DNA of 64,000 nucleotides from Sequoia sempervirens (GCA_007258455.2 VDFB02358134.1:216241565-216305564), one strand, 5' to 3'. Positions 11,985-23,609 are shown, counted from the stretch's first letter. Notes: a model not told the origin generated them from the letters alone. Made by a program: numbers and translations.

Positions 11985-13068
11985 TGTAATTAGAGGTTTA
12001 CAAAATAACTTGTAAATTAAATCCTAATTACAATTTTTCCCTGATCTAGACAGAATTGCATGATTATGTTGTTTAACCATTGAAATTACAAACTAAGTTC
12101 ACTTAATCCTTTATAGAACTCAATGAAATTAACTAATTACTAAAATGTTGTAATTAGAACTTAAATGCCAAATCAAAAATATTGGAAAGAAAATAAGAGA
12201 GAATGTAAGACAGGAGATAGAAGAATAATAAGATAGAAGATAGAAAAATTAGGCGTAAGTTGATAACGGAGTTTGTCCAATCAGGACTACGTCTCTGAGT
12301 CTGCTTCTCAATGTTGGACCACTTTTATTAATATTTCCAAGCACTTGAAGATGCCTTCTTACAATATTCAAGCTTCAAAAACCTGCACAAAATTCCTCAC
12401 AATCTCTCTCACTTATACAATTTTGGTGTATAACAACACCTTGCAATTCTTCCTCTCAAAAAGAATTCAACTCTCACAAAGGAATTATTTCTCCAAGTAG
12501 ACTTGCTTATTTTCAAGCCAAAACTCTCCCCCTTTTATACAAATTTATTTGCTAATATGGGCTAAAACCATATTATTTGCAAATATACCCATATCTCCTA
12601 TTACAAGAAAAAAAATCAATAATATCCTCCTTTAATAATTTTTGGAAGGATAATATCCCCTCAAAATAATTCTCTTTCCATTTGAATGGTTACGAATTGA
12701 TTTATTCTCTATTATTTAGGGAATATTTTATGTAAGGTTTTTTTTTGTCTGCAAACTTTGACTGGCTCTATTTTGCTCATACAGACTCTATTTTCAAAAC
12801 CGAATATAGTTCCAAAATCAGCGCGACGAGCTCTACAACTTGGTGTCATTTTTTTTAAATTTTGAGACGATCAATTTTCTGCCTTTTAGAATGCCTAATT
12901 CGCCTGTTTGACTGGACCTTTAACTACACATAACTTCTGCATATGAACTCCTTTTGAGCCCATTCAAGTTGCATCAGGACCATGTTAGTGAGCTCTGCAT
13001 GATGATGCTAGTTTCATGAGATTCTGAGATTGTGAAATTTTTAGGTTTTCTAGGATCCACCTGGATCA
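11985..13068 (-). repeat. 3' LTR of element 5 (left copy, with internal deletion)
   Basis: It starts TGTAATTAGAGG and ends CCTGGATCA on the plus strand, like the right copy. It lacks about 400 bp present in the right copy between about 15,995 and 16,400. The junction here lies in a run of T residues near 12,740-12,748, suggesting deletion between short T tracts. Confidence 0.85.
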
Positions 13069-13083
13069 TTCCTCCCCATTGAG
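13069..13083 (-). other. Polypurine tract of element 5
   Basis: On the minus strand it reads ctcaatggggaggaa just before TGATCCAGG, the LTR start. It fixes the element's direction. Confidence 0.65.
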
Positions 13084-13111
13084 AAGCTTTTGGACCTCCA
13101 AAAGGTCTATT

Positions 13112-13708
13112 TTATGTACAATTTGAGCTAGGGAAATGTCGCCCCACTTGCCCAATATCATCTGTCCTTATTTCTGGAATTCTAAACACCTGACTCATCA
13201 TAACAATAACCAAAACTACATCGATATTGTTAAGTACATTAGCCATATACACATCCACATCCAATGTTGCCGCTACCAACCATACACTACTGAAAAGTAG
13301 AAGGCTGAATAACAAAATTGAATTTGCAGATGAGAAAAAGAATGTACCAATATCATGCTTGTCTTTCATAATTGGAACACCCTTAGAATTAGGCATGCTC
13401 TTATGCAATGACACTTCTTCTGGTACAGACGTACGTGCCAAATTATTGCTTGCATTAACTACCCTTTTCAAATGTCCCATTGTCACAAAAGACTTGCCAG
13501 TCTTAACTGGATGATAATGCATAATGTATTCAATTCCTTCCTTAAACAAGTGATGTTGATTATGGTCCCTATAGAAGATTGCTTTCCTATCATACAAGTA
13601 TGGGCTACCCAACACAATTCCACAGATATCAAGTGGAACCACATCAAATTCAACCTCATCTATAAACTTAGATGTTATTGCAAATCTTAAATTGCATTGC
13701 TTAGTCAC
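13112..13708 (-). pseudogene. Protease C-terminal part plus hydrophobic tail, element 5
   Basis: This continues the upstream gag-protease frame in the same reading frame after a single stop at about 13,709-13,711. It contains VEFDVVPLDICGIVLGSPYL, the C-terminal half of a retroviral-type aspartic protease (the LGxPYL part follows the flap). The last third has a strongly hydrophobic stretch of about 20 residues (ILLFSLLLFSSVWLVAATL, near 13,268-13,324) that could be a membrane helix. The frame ends at 13,112, close to the purine tract. There is no sign of a polymerase between this point and the LTR. Confidence 0.7.
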
Positions 13709-14419
13709 TCACAATTTGTTATCATTGCACACCCAACCTAATGAATAAGGGTTTTTATGTGGCTTTGTTTTCAATCCCAACTGTTCAACAACTTCTTCTG
13801 AAATTAGATTAACTTGGGACCCACTATCTATCAGTGTATCAATCTTAGTGTTCTTAGAAATCACCCTTATATGAAATAATTCACATCTTTTTCTATCTTC
13901 AGGAACAACATGAATTTTTGAAGTAGAAGCACATGAAACATCAGTGACAGATTCATTACCAACAAAAGCTTTACCTTTCAAACCCACAATTGAAATCTTT
14001 GATTCATCACCAGATTCCATACCAAGGTCTTGCACAATAGTTGTGGACTTCTGCTTACCCTTTCGATCCTTGAACCACTTAGGCTTCTGATCAGGATGCA
14101 ATTTCCAACACTTTGCATCTTCGTGCCCTTGCTTCTTGTAGTGTGAGCAATAAGGCTTCTCGTCCTCCTTCTTTATAGTAGCGATTTGTTGTGATTTCTC
14201 CTTCCATTTCTTGCTGCTTTTTTGCTTACTGGAGTCCAACAACAGATTGTCTTGACTATTCCTTGAGCTTGTTTCCAAATGGATAGCTTGCACACTAACT
14301 TCATCAATGTTAGTTGGATTAAACATAAGTATAGTATGTTTCAAATTCTCACGTAATCCACCTATATACTTTAACAAAGTTTCTTGTGTGTATAAAGGAA
14401 TGCCCAACATTAAAGCCAT
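13709..14419 (-). pseudogene. Gag C-terminus, zinc knuckle and protease active site, element 5
   Basis: About 236 codons. The first part, TLLKYIGGLRENLKHTIL, belongs to the retrotransposon gag domain. A knuckle follows, CSHYKKQGHEDAKC, where the second cysteine of the CCHC pattern is tyrosine. A protease site follows in TKIDTLIDSGSQVNLISEE, with the D-S-G active site intact. The frame is shared with the upstream gag part and the downstream protease end. Gag would form the particle and the protease would process it. Stops on both sides make this copy non-functional as it stands. Confidence 0.8.
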
Positions 14420-15103
14420 CTTCCTAAACTCCTATGTATATTCTTGCACACTTTGTTCTTTCTCTTGCTTTAATGATTTCCAATTCATCATTGATTTTTG
14501 CACATGCCCTAATGAATAGAACTATTTCTTTAATGCAACTATAAACTCAAAGCAAGAAGAAATAATTTTGCCATAATGACTTAGATCCTCTTGTGTTCTA
14601 CTCTCCCACCAAATTAAAGTTGTGCCTCCTAGGTGAAGAGTAGCTAATTGGATTTTTTGAGAATCCTTAGTAAAATTTTGAACTCTACAATAAACTTCAA
14701 TTTATTTTATCCAATTATCAAGTTTTTCTGCATCTAGTTCTCCATTATAGATTGGAAAATCAAATTTAACATCAAGTTTCAACAAAGGTAAATTAACTTC
14801 AAATTTCACAGGTTGTTTCTTTTTGGAAGAGTTAGACGAAGAAGAAGATGAAGATGAAGAAGATGAGGAAGACAAGGATGGAGGTTCAGGAGGGTCACTA
14901 GCACCTCCTACTCCTTTACCTTTCTCTTCTTTCAATGAAGATTCAACTTCCTCCTTCTTTCTAGCCTTGCCTTCCTTTTTCTTCTGTCGCTCTTGTCTCT
15001 CTTGGAAAAGAACTTCCACCATAGCCTTCATTTCAAGAAATGCTTTCTGGAAAGCTTTCTCATCAAGCTCTGGAGCTTCATGTTCAATTACCATTTCTGA
15101 CAT
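14420..15103 (-). pseudogene. Gag N-terminal region, element 5
   Basis: This starts with a methionine at 15,103, about 110 bp downstream of the primer-binding site, the expected place for a gag start. It has a charged coiled-coil-like stretch (KAFLEMKAMVEVLFQERQER), a lysine/glutamate tract and a polyserine tract encoded by an imperfect trinucleotide repeat near 14,826-14,880. It then has FEVNLPLLKLDVKFDFPIYN, matching the start of a gypsy gag domain (the usual sequence has FNGxxD). A stop occurs at about 14,702. Gag-like sequence continues in the same frame to 14,420. Confidence 0.75.
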
Positions 15104-15211
15104 TTTTTATGGCTTTCATTTCCCGATCTCAGGATTGAACTTTGTAAGTGCACCTTCTCCTTGCTTCAATTTCAACCTGGTTAACATTCACTTTTGCAAT
15201 TTCCTGCAAAA

Positions 15212-15228
15212 TGGGCTATGATACCAAT
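15212..15228 (-). other. Primer-binding site of element 5 (tRNA-iMet type)
   Basis: On the minus strand this reads attggtatcatagccca, close to the TGGTATCAGAGC complementary to the 3' end of initiator methionine tRNA, with one mismatch. It lies a few bases inside the 5' (right) LTR. Confidence 0.75.
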
Positions 15229-15234
15229 TTCATC

Positions 15235-16726
15235 TATAATTAGAGGTGTACAAAATAACTTCTAAATTAAATCCTAATTACAATTTTTCCCCGATCCAGA
15301 CAAAATTGCGTGATTATGTTGTTTAACCATTGAAATTACAGACTAAGTTCACTTAATCCCTTATAGAACTCAATGAAATTAACTAATTACTAAAATGTTG
15401 TAATTAGAACTTAAATGCCAAATCGGAAATACTAGAAAGAAAATAAGAGAGAATGTAAGACAGGAGATAGAAGAATAATAAGACAGAAGATAGAAGAATT
15501 AGACGCAAGTTGATAACAGAGTTCGTCCAATCAGGACTACATCTTCGGGTTCGCTTCTCAATGATGGACTGCTTTTATTAATATCGCCAAGCACCTGAAG
15601 ATGCCTTCTTACAATATTCAAGCTTCAAAAACCTGCACAAAATTCCTCACAATCTCTCTCACTTATACAATTTTGGTGTATAACAACACCATGTAATTCT
15701 TCCTCTCAAAAAGAATTCAACTCTCACAAAGGAATTATTTCTCCAAGTAGACTTGCTTATTTTCAAGCCAAAACTCTCCCCCTTTTATACAAATTTATTT
15801 GCTAATATGGGCTAAAACCGTATTATTTGCAAATATACCCATATCTCCTATTACAAGAAAAAAAATCAATAATATCCTCCTTTAATAATTTTTGGAAGGA
15901 TAATATCCCCTCAAAATAATTCTCTTTCCATTTGAATGGTTACGAATGGATTTATTCTCTATTATTTAGGGAATATTTTATGTAAGGTTTTATTTGACCC
16001 CTTAATTTAGGAATACTATTCCTAATATTTTCGTGTAAAAGAAAATATTCTAGGCCTCTAAAAATATGGGATAATTTAGGCCCCTAGGAAAAAGCGATTT
16101 GGCCTTATTCTAAGGCTTTGAAAAAGAAATTAAATATTTTAGAGAAAATGGTGGGTGGTGATCCCACCATCCTCTCCTCCTTTTAAGTTTTTCCCCTAAA
16201 GACAAGGGAGACTTCCCATATAAGGTGGGATACCCCCTATTCCTTAGGTGGCATCCCACTTTAATAGGTGGTGCCCACTTTATATATTTTTTTCTTTAAC
16301 AAATATGATTTAATCCATATTTATGCCATGTCATATACTCTTGCCATGTCACCACTTGCCACATCACCATGCTGACGTCATCATTTTGACTAGTCAGCTC
16401 TTTTTGTTTGCAAACTTTGACCGGCTCTATTTTGCTCATACAGACTCTATTTTTGAAACCGAATATAGTTTTGAAATCAACGCGATGAGCTCTACAAATT
16501 GGTGTCATTTTTTTTCATTTTGAGATGATCAATTTTTTGCCTTTTAGAATGCTTGGTTCGCCTATTTGATCGGACCTTTGACTGCACATAACTTTTGCAT
16601 ACAAACTCCTTTTGAGCCCATTCAAGTTGCATCAGGACCATGTCAGTGAGCTCTGCATGATGATGCTAGTTTCATGAGATTCTAAGATTGTGAAATTTTC
16701 AGGTTTTCCAGGATCCACCTGGATCA
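15235..16726 (-). repeat. 5' LTR of element 5 (right copy, full length)
   Basis: This 1,492-bp copy matches the left copy at both ends and contains an extra block of about 400 bp (about 15,995-16,400). As the 5' LTR it carries the promoter for the minus-strand transcript. Confidence 0.85.
15781..15789 (-). promoter_or_regulatory. TATA box of element 5 5' LTR
   Basis: On the minus strand the sequence reads TATAAAAGG, a strong TATA match, followed downstream by a pyrimidine/purine mix typical of an LTR start region. The left LTR has the same string near 12,530-12,540. Confidence 0.5.
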
Positions 16727-17989
16727 CCACGGACCTACAAGGAGGAAATCCCTAAGATTTCTTACATGAAGGAAGCCCCAAGGAAGCACCCTACAGGCTC
16801 TCAATCCTATAGGGATGGTGTTCTCTATGATTGGTTCTCAGTCCTACAGGGAAGGTATTCTCCATAAACTCAAGCATGAAGAACACCCGAAGAATTTCCC
16901 TACAGGTTCTCGATCCTATAGGGGAGGTATTCTCCATGAACTCAAGCATGAAGAACACCTAAAGAAGCACCCTACAAGTTCTTGGTCCTCTAGGAGAGCC
17001 ACCCCCAAGATCTCTCGCATGGAGGAAGCTCAAAGGAAAGCACCCTACAAGTTCTCAGTCTTGCAGGGAGGTATCCCCCAAGATCTCTCTCATGGAGGAA
17101 CCTGAGAAAGCAGACTCCACAAAGTCAGGAAATAGCGACACGTCTCCTCACAGATAGAACATGTCAAAAGTGTCCAGTCACACAAACCATCAATAAGTAA
17201 GACTTCCAAAGGGCTCCCTCAGGAACCCTTCAAAAGGAGAGGGGTACACCCAAGGGACATGCTATTTGAAAAGTAAGGTCTAGTTAGGCTTCCCCCAAGC
17301 TAGACGTGAAATAATCCATTCATCGTAAAGGCCTTTGAAGGAAGGGTCCCTTGGGAACCCACTGTGAGGAAGAAGGGAGGGTCCACTGAAGGGACACTCA
17401 ATTCAAAAGTAGTTGTTCTTCTTAGAGAAATTCATCATCAAGGGATCCTTTCAAAAGATGTTCACTTCATCAAGGAATTTGAAAGTAAGGACATGCTGCC
17501 ATGCAAGGGGAAGTAAAAGAAGTTGCCACTTTAGAGGAAGGTCTTCAAGTCCTTTCTTTACGAACCTGTGATGAAGGAAACATGTTTCGTTAGGGTTCTG
17601 AGTTGAGAATGCGATTCTAAGGTAAAGTTTGTGAAGGCTTTCAAGAAAAGATTTGTTGGTAATGAATTCATTTTCTAAAAATGGAAGTTTTAAAGAAGAG
17701 TGTTGTCACACATAGGAGGGACAACTCAAGAAAAGAAGAGAGAAAGATAAAGAGAAAGCAAACGAGAAAAGAAAAATATAAACAGAGGACACAGGGGGAT
17801 CTAGTTTAGCGGGGTCAGATTTGTCTGAGCTCATATAATAATAATAGGTAACCGCAATGCAAGGTGAAAGATCATCAAACCCCAACTAGATCAGGAAGAA
17901 TGCATAGAAAAAAAAGTAAAAATAAAAATTTGGGTCAACATGGAAGGGAAGCCTAAATTCCCCCAATGCTTTGCATCGTCCCCAATTTA
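16727..17989. other. Non-coding interior of element 4 with 72-bp tandem repeats at its left edge
   Basis: No polymerase or integrase motif is seen in either strand. The left third consists of tandem repeats, listed separately. The remainder to about 17,990 is purine-rich on the plus strand (gaagaaggga, agagaaagcaaacg) and has only short frames. Confidence 0.45.
16830..17105 (+). repeat. Tandem repeat, about 72-bp unit
   Basis: About four imperfect copies of a 72-bp unit contain words such as ggtattctccat, aactcaagcatgaagaacacc and ccctacaggttctcgatcctatagg. Because 72 is a multiple of three, an open plus-strand frame (16,815-17,105) reads as a 24-residue repeat with GILHKLKHEEHPKNFPT-like units. 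I do not consider this frame a gene. Confidence 0.75.
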
Positions 17990-19871
17990 TCAAAAGTCAA
18001 GCACAAACATGGAAGAAGGTTCACAACACAAAAACCACGCCTGTATCCAAGCACCAATAGGGGTGATGAGGGTCATCCAGGCACACATAGCATGAGTATG
18101 GGGGAACACATCGTAAAACACACACACACACAAAATCAAGAAAAGGGGCCTCCTCCTAACACTGATTAGCCAAGAGGTTATCCGCTTCCCAATTTGAATC
18201 CTCATAAGGGGAAGGAGGACGAGCCTACAATGGTGGGATGTTAAGAGGAGGGGCATCTGGCCCTCCCACAACAAAGGCTAAGGTAGAGGGGCCCTCGAGG
18301 TCCTCTCCACCGAGCTCTTGTGGAGTCAAGGTTAGCGATTTCACGAAGATCATCGACAAGGTCAGGACCTCATCCACGAAGTTAAACATGCATCCCATAG
18401 GAGCACCATGCCTATTCTCAGTCGACAAGGTAGGCTATGTCTAAGGTTCACTGCTAAGTTTTTTGAATGACTCAGGAGTAGTGACAAACTCAGGGGAAGT
18501 CAGGACTGGTTCTATCACAAAGATAGAACAAGTCATCAAAGGACCACCTTGCAAAGAAGGTGGACTCCTCTTACGTCCTTCATTGCTAGAAGGACCACCC
18601 TTCGCCTTTTTCTTCATTGGAGGAGATGAACTCCCCACAGATGAAGCTAGGGATGTAGAGGAAAAGGAAGAAAGAACTGCAATGGATATGATTGAAGTGT
18701 TAGCCATATACAAGGGCTTTGGGATGGGTTGGATGTCTGGGACTGACATCAACAAAGGCGGCTCCGTAGAAGGAGTGATAAAAAGTTGTACCTGTTAAGG
18801 GTTAGGCACATTCATGTTTGCAATGGAAGCTAGGAGCAGATCAGACTAAAGAGAAATAGAAGGAAGGGAGGAAAAAGATGATGTTGGAGGTCCTAAAACA
18901 AGAGTGGTCATTCCTTCCTCCTTGTGTTGTGAGGTGGCCTACTCAGCCAGGAGATCCTTTTGCTACAACTTGCACTCATGTACAAGGCAGTTTCTATGGA
19001 TCTTAGAGTTAGAATCCAAATCTTGCGAAGGGATAGGAGGTTCCTGCTCAACCATAGGGACATCCACTATGGCCATTTTAGGCAGAGGAATAGGTTCCTG
19101 TACGAGAGCAAGGGGAGCAGGCTGAGGAGCGACAGGAGGAGTCAACTCGAGAGCCTCAATAGCAGGCCTCTTTCAACTCACTGCCTTGGAAGCAGGAGTG
19201 GTAGGAGGCCGTGGATCGAATTCTCTTTGAGAACCTTTCTTTTTGTCATATAAATAATGCCACGATCCAGGAAATTCATTAGGGAGATCCACGATCCTAA
19301 TCTTGGGCCTATGCCAAGGAGGGGTTATTAGACTTAGTGGGTAGCCACTAGGTCTTCTCATCCAGTACTCTTCCTAGGAAAGGGGAGAGGATGTTGTAGT
19401 CTAGGAAAAAGTCACTTTTTCTTTACCTTTGCGGGAAGGAGAGGGAGTCATCATAGGCTTTTCCTCTTTCTTTGAGGAAGAGGGAGCTGAAAATATAGCC
19501 TTCTCTTTGCCTTTGTGGGAAGGAGAGGGTGTCAACATGGACTTCTCCTTCCCTTTCAGGGAAGAAATAGTAGTTGGCACGGGCTTCTTCTTCTCTTCCT
19601 AGGAAGAGGAGGAAATTGGTTGCTCTGTCATAGGAAGGATTAGCTTTGGCTCCCCTTTTCCCCTAGTTTTATACTTCACATAGTTCTTGTAAAGTAGGTC
19701 CATCCTTGGAGGAAGCAGACCACCTGGAGAGGGCTAGAAGTGATCCAATGAATGTCCATCATGAGATACCAAGGGTTGATATCTAGTGTCATGCACTACA
19801 TGCACAACACCCTTGTGGGAAAATTTTAAACATTTGTGGATAACGGAGCCAATCCCATTTATGGAAGCTAA
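17990..19871 (-). pseudogene. Low-complexity region downstream of protease in element 4
   Basis: Minus-strand frames (for example 18,441-18,755 and 19,173-19,361) are rich in proline, serine, lysine and glycine, with PRPPTTPAS and a serine tract followed by PPMKKKAKGGPSS. A CA repeat lies at about 18,118-18,134. The frames are short and broken and I find no reverse transcriptase, RNase H or integrase motif. The region may be a decayed or non-homologous 3' part of the element's polyprotein. Function unknown. Confidence 0.35.
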
Positions 19872-20249
19872 CTAGGGAATTCCTAGCTTCACTATGAACA
19901 GATCTAACTCTGGGATGACATCGAAGACTGTGTCAACAGTCCTAGGTCCAACCAATACAAACAAAGTGATTGAGCCATAAGGTTTAAGACTCATACCATC
20001 GTGAGTACGGATGGTAGATTTCATTTCTTCATATTTTTCCTTTTGTGGTGACTTCAATACTAATGTTTCTTTAGTAATAACATTCACATGGCTCGCAGGG
20101 TCAATTAAGACTCCTGTCACAATGTTACCATTGACATGAGGAGGAATGTAGAGAGGTGAAGGTTTGTTATTCAAGGGTAAATCTTGTGGTGTAAATTTAA
20201 TATCCAACAAACTGGATGCGGGTGGAACAATGGAAATTAATGTGTCCAT
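19872..20249 (-). pseudogene. Aspartic-protease-like segment of element 4
   Basis: The minus-strand frame contains NGNIVTGVLIDPASHVNVIT, which aligns with the retroviral protease start. The usual D-(T/S)-G active site is DPAS here, so the glycine and the serine/threonine context are changed. It continues with KPYGSITLFVLVGP and TVFDVIPELD, as in gypsy proteases of the Tat/Ogre-Athila group. It would process the polyprotein. The altered active site and the short frame suggest it is inactive. Confidence 0.65.
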
Positions 20250-20336
20250 ATTAACATAGGCCTCAAGCTGGGTGATAGAATCAGTGGGATCAACAATCCT
20301 ATTAGCAGAGTGTAACAGAAATAGGTTTTTCTATAT

Positions 20337-20666
20337 CTAAAATTCACTATTTTCCTTTGCCACTGATTTGTTAGTGTTTTTTTTATTCCCATCGAGATGA
20401 ATGGTACCGTCCTTGATGCGGTCCTGTATCTCATGACCTAGCCACATACATTGTTCGGTATCATGTCCATTAATACAATGGTATTGACAATAAATGCTCC
20501 CATCATACCAATTAGGGTAAGGTTCCTTAGTAGGCTTAGGGATCAACAAAGTTATGATCTTATCCTTCAACAACTTCTGCAAGATGGAAGTATAAGATTC
20601 AGACAACTTCATGAATTTTTGGTTGCATTTGAGGCCGTTCTCATCAACAATGACTACTACATTCAC
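20337..20666 (-). pseudogene. Gag zinc-binding segment of element 4
   Basis: The frame has YPNWYDGSIYCQYHCINGHDTE followed by a conserved C (EQCMWLGHEIQDRIKDGTI). This C-x2-H-x4-GHDT-x2-C pattern is typical of gag in Tat- and Athila-like gypsy elements. It lies between the gag domain and the protease, as expected. The frame continues only as fragments on either side. Confidence 0.7.
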
Positions 20667-20939
20667 AATTGATTTACCCTTCCCAGAGATTGATACTATG
20701 GAATTTCATTCAGAATGAGAGTGCAAGGAGGATCCCAAGAACTAAGCAACCATCTACTGGTATTCTCATAAGGCCATACACAAATGCATGAAAGAAAGGT
20801 ATTTCATAAGGGAGAACTTCTCTTGCCAAGGCCTTTGTAAGTTCTGTATGAATACTTTCTACACATCAGAATCGAGCAACTGATATGAGATTTGTGAAAG
20901 AAGTGCTTGATAATGCGTTATAAAATCAGTAATATTTTT

Positions 20940-22098
20940 ATTATCTCCTTGCTTACATCAGACTAGATCCGAAAAGGTCATCTTTGGCCCGATGTTTGCT
21001 TGGAATTGTCTAAGGAACTGATTTACATGTTGATCAAATGAGAAAATAGAATTGTCAGGAAAGGAATAGTACCACTCGAGTGTTGTGTCCTTGAGAGATT
21101 GGGGGAATAGTTTAGCCATCAATGCATCATGATGGAAGAATTCAGTGCAAAGGGCATTAAAGGCAAACACGTGTTTGGGGATTTCCTTTTCCACCAAACT
21201 TCTCAAATTTAGGTATCTTCGTTCCCTGAGGGAAGGGAGTGTTCAAGATAGAAACTGACAATGGGCTATTTCAGAAGAAAGGCTAGAAGATAGGCTAGGC
21301 AGAGGCCTGGGAAAGGCTCACCAACTGGCTCTACATCTTAACCATGTTTTGAAGCAAAGTGTTCAGAATACGGTTATTAGAAGATAAACAGCTAGAGGAA
21401 CCTCCTTCAGAACCACTACCAAGTCCACCTCCAGAACTACCACCAGTGTGACTTTTTCCAGAGCCACTACCAAAGCCACCACCGCCAGTACGGCCTCCAC
21501 TAGAACCACCGCCATGACCTCTACTGGAGCTACCTCCACCAGCACCACCTTAGCTACCGAATCTACTGCCACTACCAAAGCCTTGACCACCTATTCTGCC
21601 AAAACCTCCACCACCAGAGGTGACAGAAGGGGTAAAGCTAAAGCCCAACCAAACCTTATTCACCTTGATAGTTTCTAATTGATTAGGGATGGAAGGGATA
21701 CTAATGGAAGGGACCATATCGGCCATGTAGATAGAAGTGGGAGGCATTGATACCCCTAATTGTCCCTCATGCTCTTCAAAGGTGACTCCTTGTGTGAAGC
21801 TAGGGTTTCCTGAAGGAGCATACTCTTTGGAAAGACTGAAGAGACTACTTAGAAGCTCTACACCTATTAGATCTTTACCCATCATATGCTTTAGTTCACT
21901 AACAACCCGAGTGGCTCTAGCCATCTTCAGATTTCTTTCCAAATGGTTTTCAAGGTCACCCAACCCTTTTGCAAGGGCAGACACATATTCAGTAGGGATT
22001 TGAATGGCCTCATGCTCATCCACTAATGATGGTGTGGGAGACATAGGAGAAGTGGCAATGTGATCAATTTCATCAGTGAATCCCATCTCATTCCTCAA
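20940..22098 (-). pseudogene. Gag N-terminus, glycine-rich linker and gag domain of element 4
   Basis: A minus-strand frame starts at 22,098 with MRNEMGFTDEIDHIATSPMS, followed by a helical segment (LGDLENHLERNLKMARATRV). From about 21,600 to 21,370 the same region encodes a glycine/serine-rich linker (GGGGFGSGSGKSH type). Then, across breaks, the retrotransposon gag domain appears at 20,958-21,206: HDALMAKLFPQSLKDTTLEW, then FDQHVNQFLRQFQANIGPK. The order and motifs are those of gypsy gag. Several stops and frame changes are present. It would form the particle core. Confidence 0.75.
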
Positions 22099-22330
22099 TA
22101 ACTACTCCTGCACAACCAAGCTAACGACAAGGGTAGAGAATAGGCCTATAGAGAGACCAAGCGAGACCCTTGTCCTATCCATTGGGAGGTTTCGTACACT
22201 TCTCCTCATGATATTCCCAAAAGTTGTGGATTGGGTTGTGATGCTCATAAACTTTCACAACACCCAAGGACACAATAATCGCAAAATACCCGAGGGAAGC
22301 CCCAATCACCAACAGATGAATAGACGTTGG

Positions 22331-22352
22331 TTCACGTCAGGTTCACCAAAAA
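22331..22352 (-). other. Candidate primer-binding site of element 4
   Basis: On the minus strand, tttggtgaacctgacgtgaa follows the 5' LTR end by one or two bases. It begins TGG as primer sites do, but I cannot assign the tRNA with confidence. A degenerate lysine-tRNA type is possible. Confidence 0.4.
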
Positions 22353-23609
22353 TGTAAGAGAGGGGACCACCGTGTGCAAGACCCTAGGTCACGAAGGGTC
22401 AAGATGCGAGAGGCTGCCCTAAGTTACCTCAGGTAAGTGCAATGTTTAGGTTTATTATGATGAGAATGATGAGGACTATGATGTCCTATAACCACTCTGC
22501 AATCCTGAGTTTCAATGTGGGGCTAGGAAAGCCTATTTTTAGGTTCAACTCTACATCTTAGGGAGCTCTTTTTTTGAAGATGAAAGCATAGTCTTTGGAC
22601 AACAACATGACACGCTAGTGTCTCTAAAGTGTGTTGGTGTCCGTACGACTAGACAACAGCATAGACAAGATCAAGCCTGCTAAAAATACTAATGGCTCAA
22701 CTAACTAACTAAAGGGCCAAAATGACACTAACAAATTAAAAATGTATTCTCTAATGTTGTAAAGTAGAAATACAAGAGTGACAAGGGCAAGGAGGATCTT
22801 ACCAAAAAATTCGTTCACCAGCTGATCCTTCGAAGAACGCGTACTCTTGCACATAGAAAGAGGGAAAATTTTGGGTGGGTGTATAGGGGCTTTCCTCATC
22901 ATACCCCCGTTTAGGTGTTTCCACCTCCACGAACAACTAAGGAAACAAGATAAAGAAGCAATAAAATAAAGGGGGTACAAACACTACAAAGTAGTGCTAT
23001 GTTACTCAACCAAGTGATAGAGGAGAGGAGAGGGAAGCTTACCACCTCCACCAAGAGCACTCAAGGCTGCTTGGGGGAGAAATGAGAGGAATTCAAGCCT
23101 TTGCTGCAATGGTGTGATCCAAAACATGCTCTACCAAGTTGACAGAGTGAGATGTTGTTGTAATGGAATGCTTGAAATGCTTGAAGTGAGTGAAAGTGAG
23201 CTTGTGGATTGATAGAATGGAGTTTAACTGAATGCTAGAAGACTCTTGATCTGCTGAAGAATTTTTTAGTGAATGTGAAAAATGAATGGATATGAAGGAA
23301 TGAAGGAAGAAAATGACCATATTTGGGTCAGTCGACCAAAGGAGGTGTTACAACTTCACTGCCAATGAGAAGAGTAATGCCTCTGCTGGCTCAGCCGTAG
23401 GAATCTTCAAGTGACATAAGTGCACCATGCAGAAATTTGTGCGTCGCACGGGCATTTCTAACAGAAACGCCTCCACTGACGCTCAAAACAGGCACCAAGT
23501 GTGATGCCAATAGTGGGCTTAGGTGGAATTAAACCTCTGACTTGGTTTTCTAAGGTGGAAAAAGGAAAAAAGGGGAATTGCTCATAGGGTGCAAATTCAC
23601 TCTTATACA
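22353..23609 (-). repeat. 5' LTR of element 4 (right copy)
   Basis: It begins TGTAAGAGAG and ends CTTATACA on the plus strand, matching the left copy. It lies next to the candidate primer site and upstream of gag. Confidence 0.9.

Larger units (their letters stand above)
11985..16726 (-). mobile_element. Gag-protease-only LTR element (element 5) nested in element 4
   Basis: Paired LTRs (11,985-13,068 and 15,235-16,726) flank a minus-strand gag-protease frame of about 660 codons that has three or so stops but no frame change between 15,103 and 13,112. A tRNA-iMet primer site lies next to the right LTR and a purine tract next to the left LTR. No reverse transcriptase or integrase is present, which matches the class called TR-GAG elements (terminal repeats plus gag). 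I could not find a clear target-site duplication: left flank AGATT, right flank CCACG. It would depend on enzymes supplied by another gypsy element. Confidence 0.85.
10528..23609 (-). mobile_element. Minus-strand gypsy-type LTR element (element 4) inserted in hAT
   Basis: Two LTRs of 1,259 and 1,257 bp (10,528-11,786 and 22,353-23,609) flank a minus-strand gag-protease region. A polypurine tract abuts the left LTR and a candidate primer site abuts the right LTR, so the element reads right to left. The flanks are GATCT on the left and AATCC on the right, an imperfect candidate 5-bp target duplication. Both flanks are hAT transposase coding sequence, which proves insertion into that gene. Reverse transcriptase, RNase H and integrase were not found, so it looks non-autonomous. 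Element 5 is nested in its 3' part. Confidence 0.85.

Noticed and set aside
14823..15221. Plus-strand frame of 132 codons with an acidic repeat
   Set aside because: It is the antisense shadow of the polyserine tract and coiled coil of the element 5 gag.
18463..18798. Plus-strand frame of 111 codons
   Set aside because: It is antisense to the low-complexity coding remnant of element 4 and has no motif.
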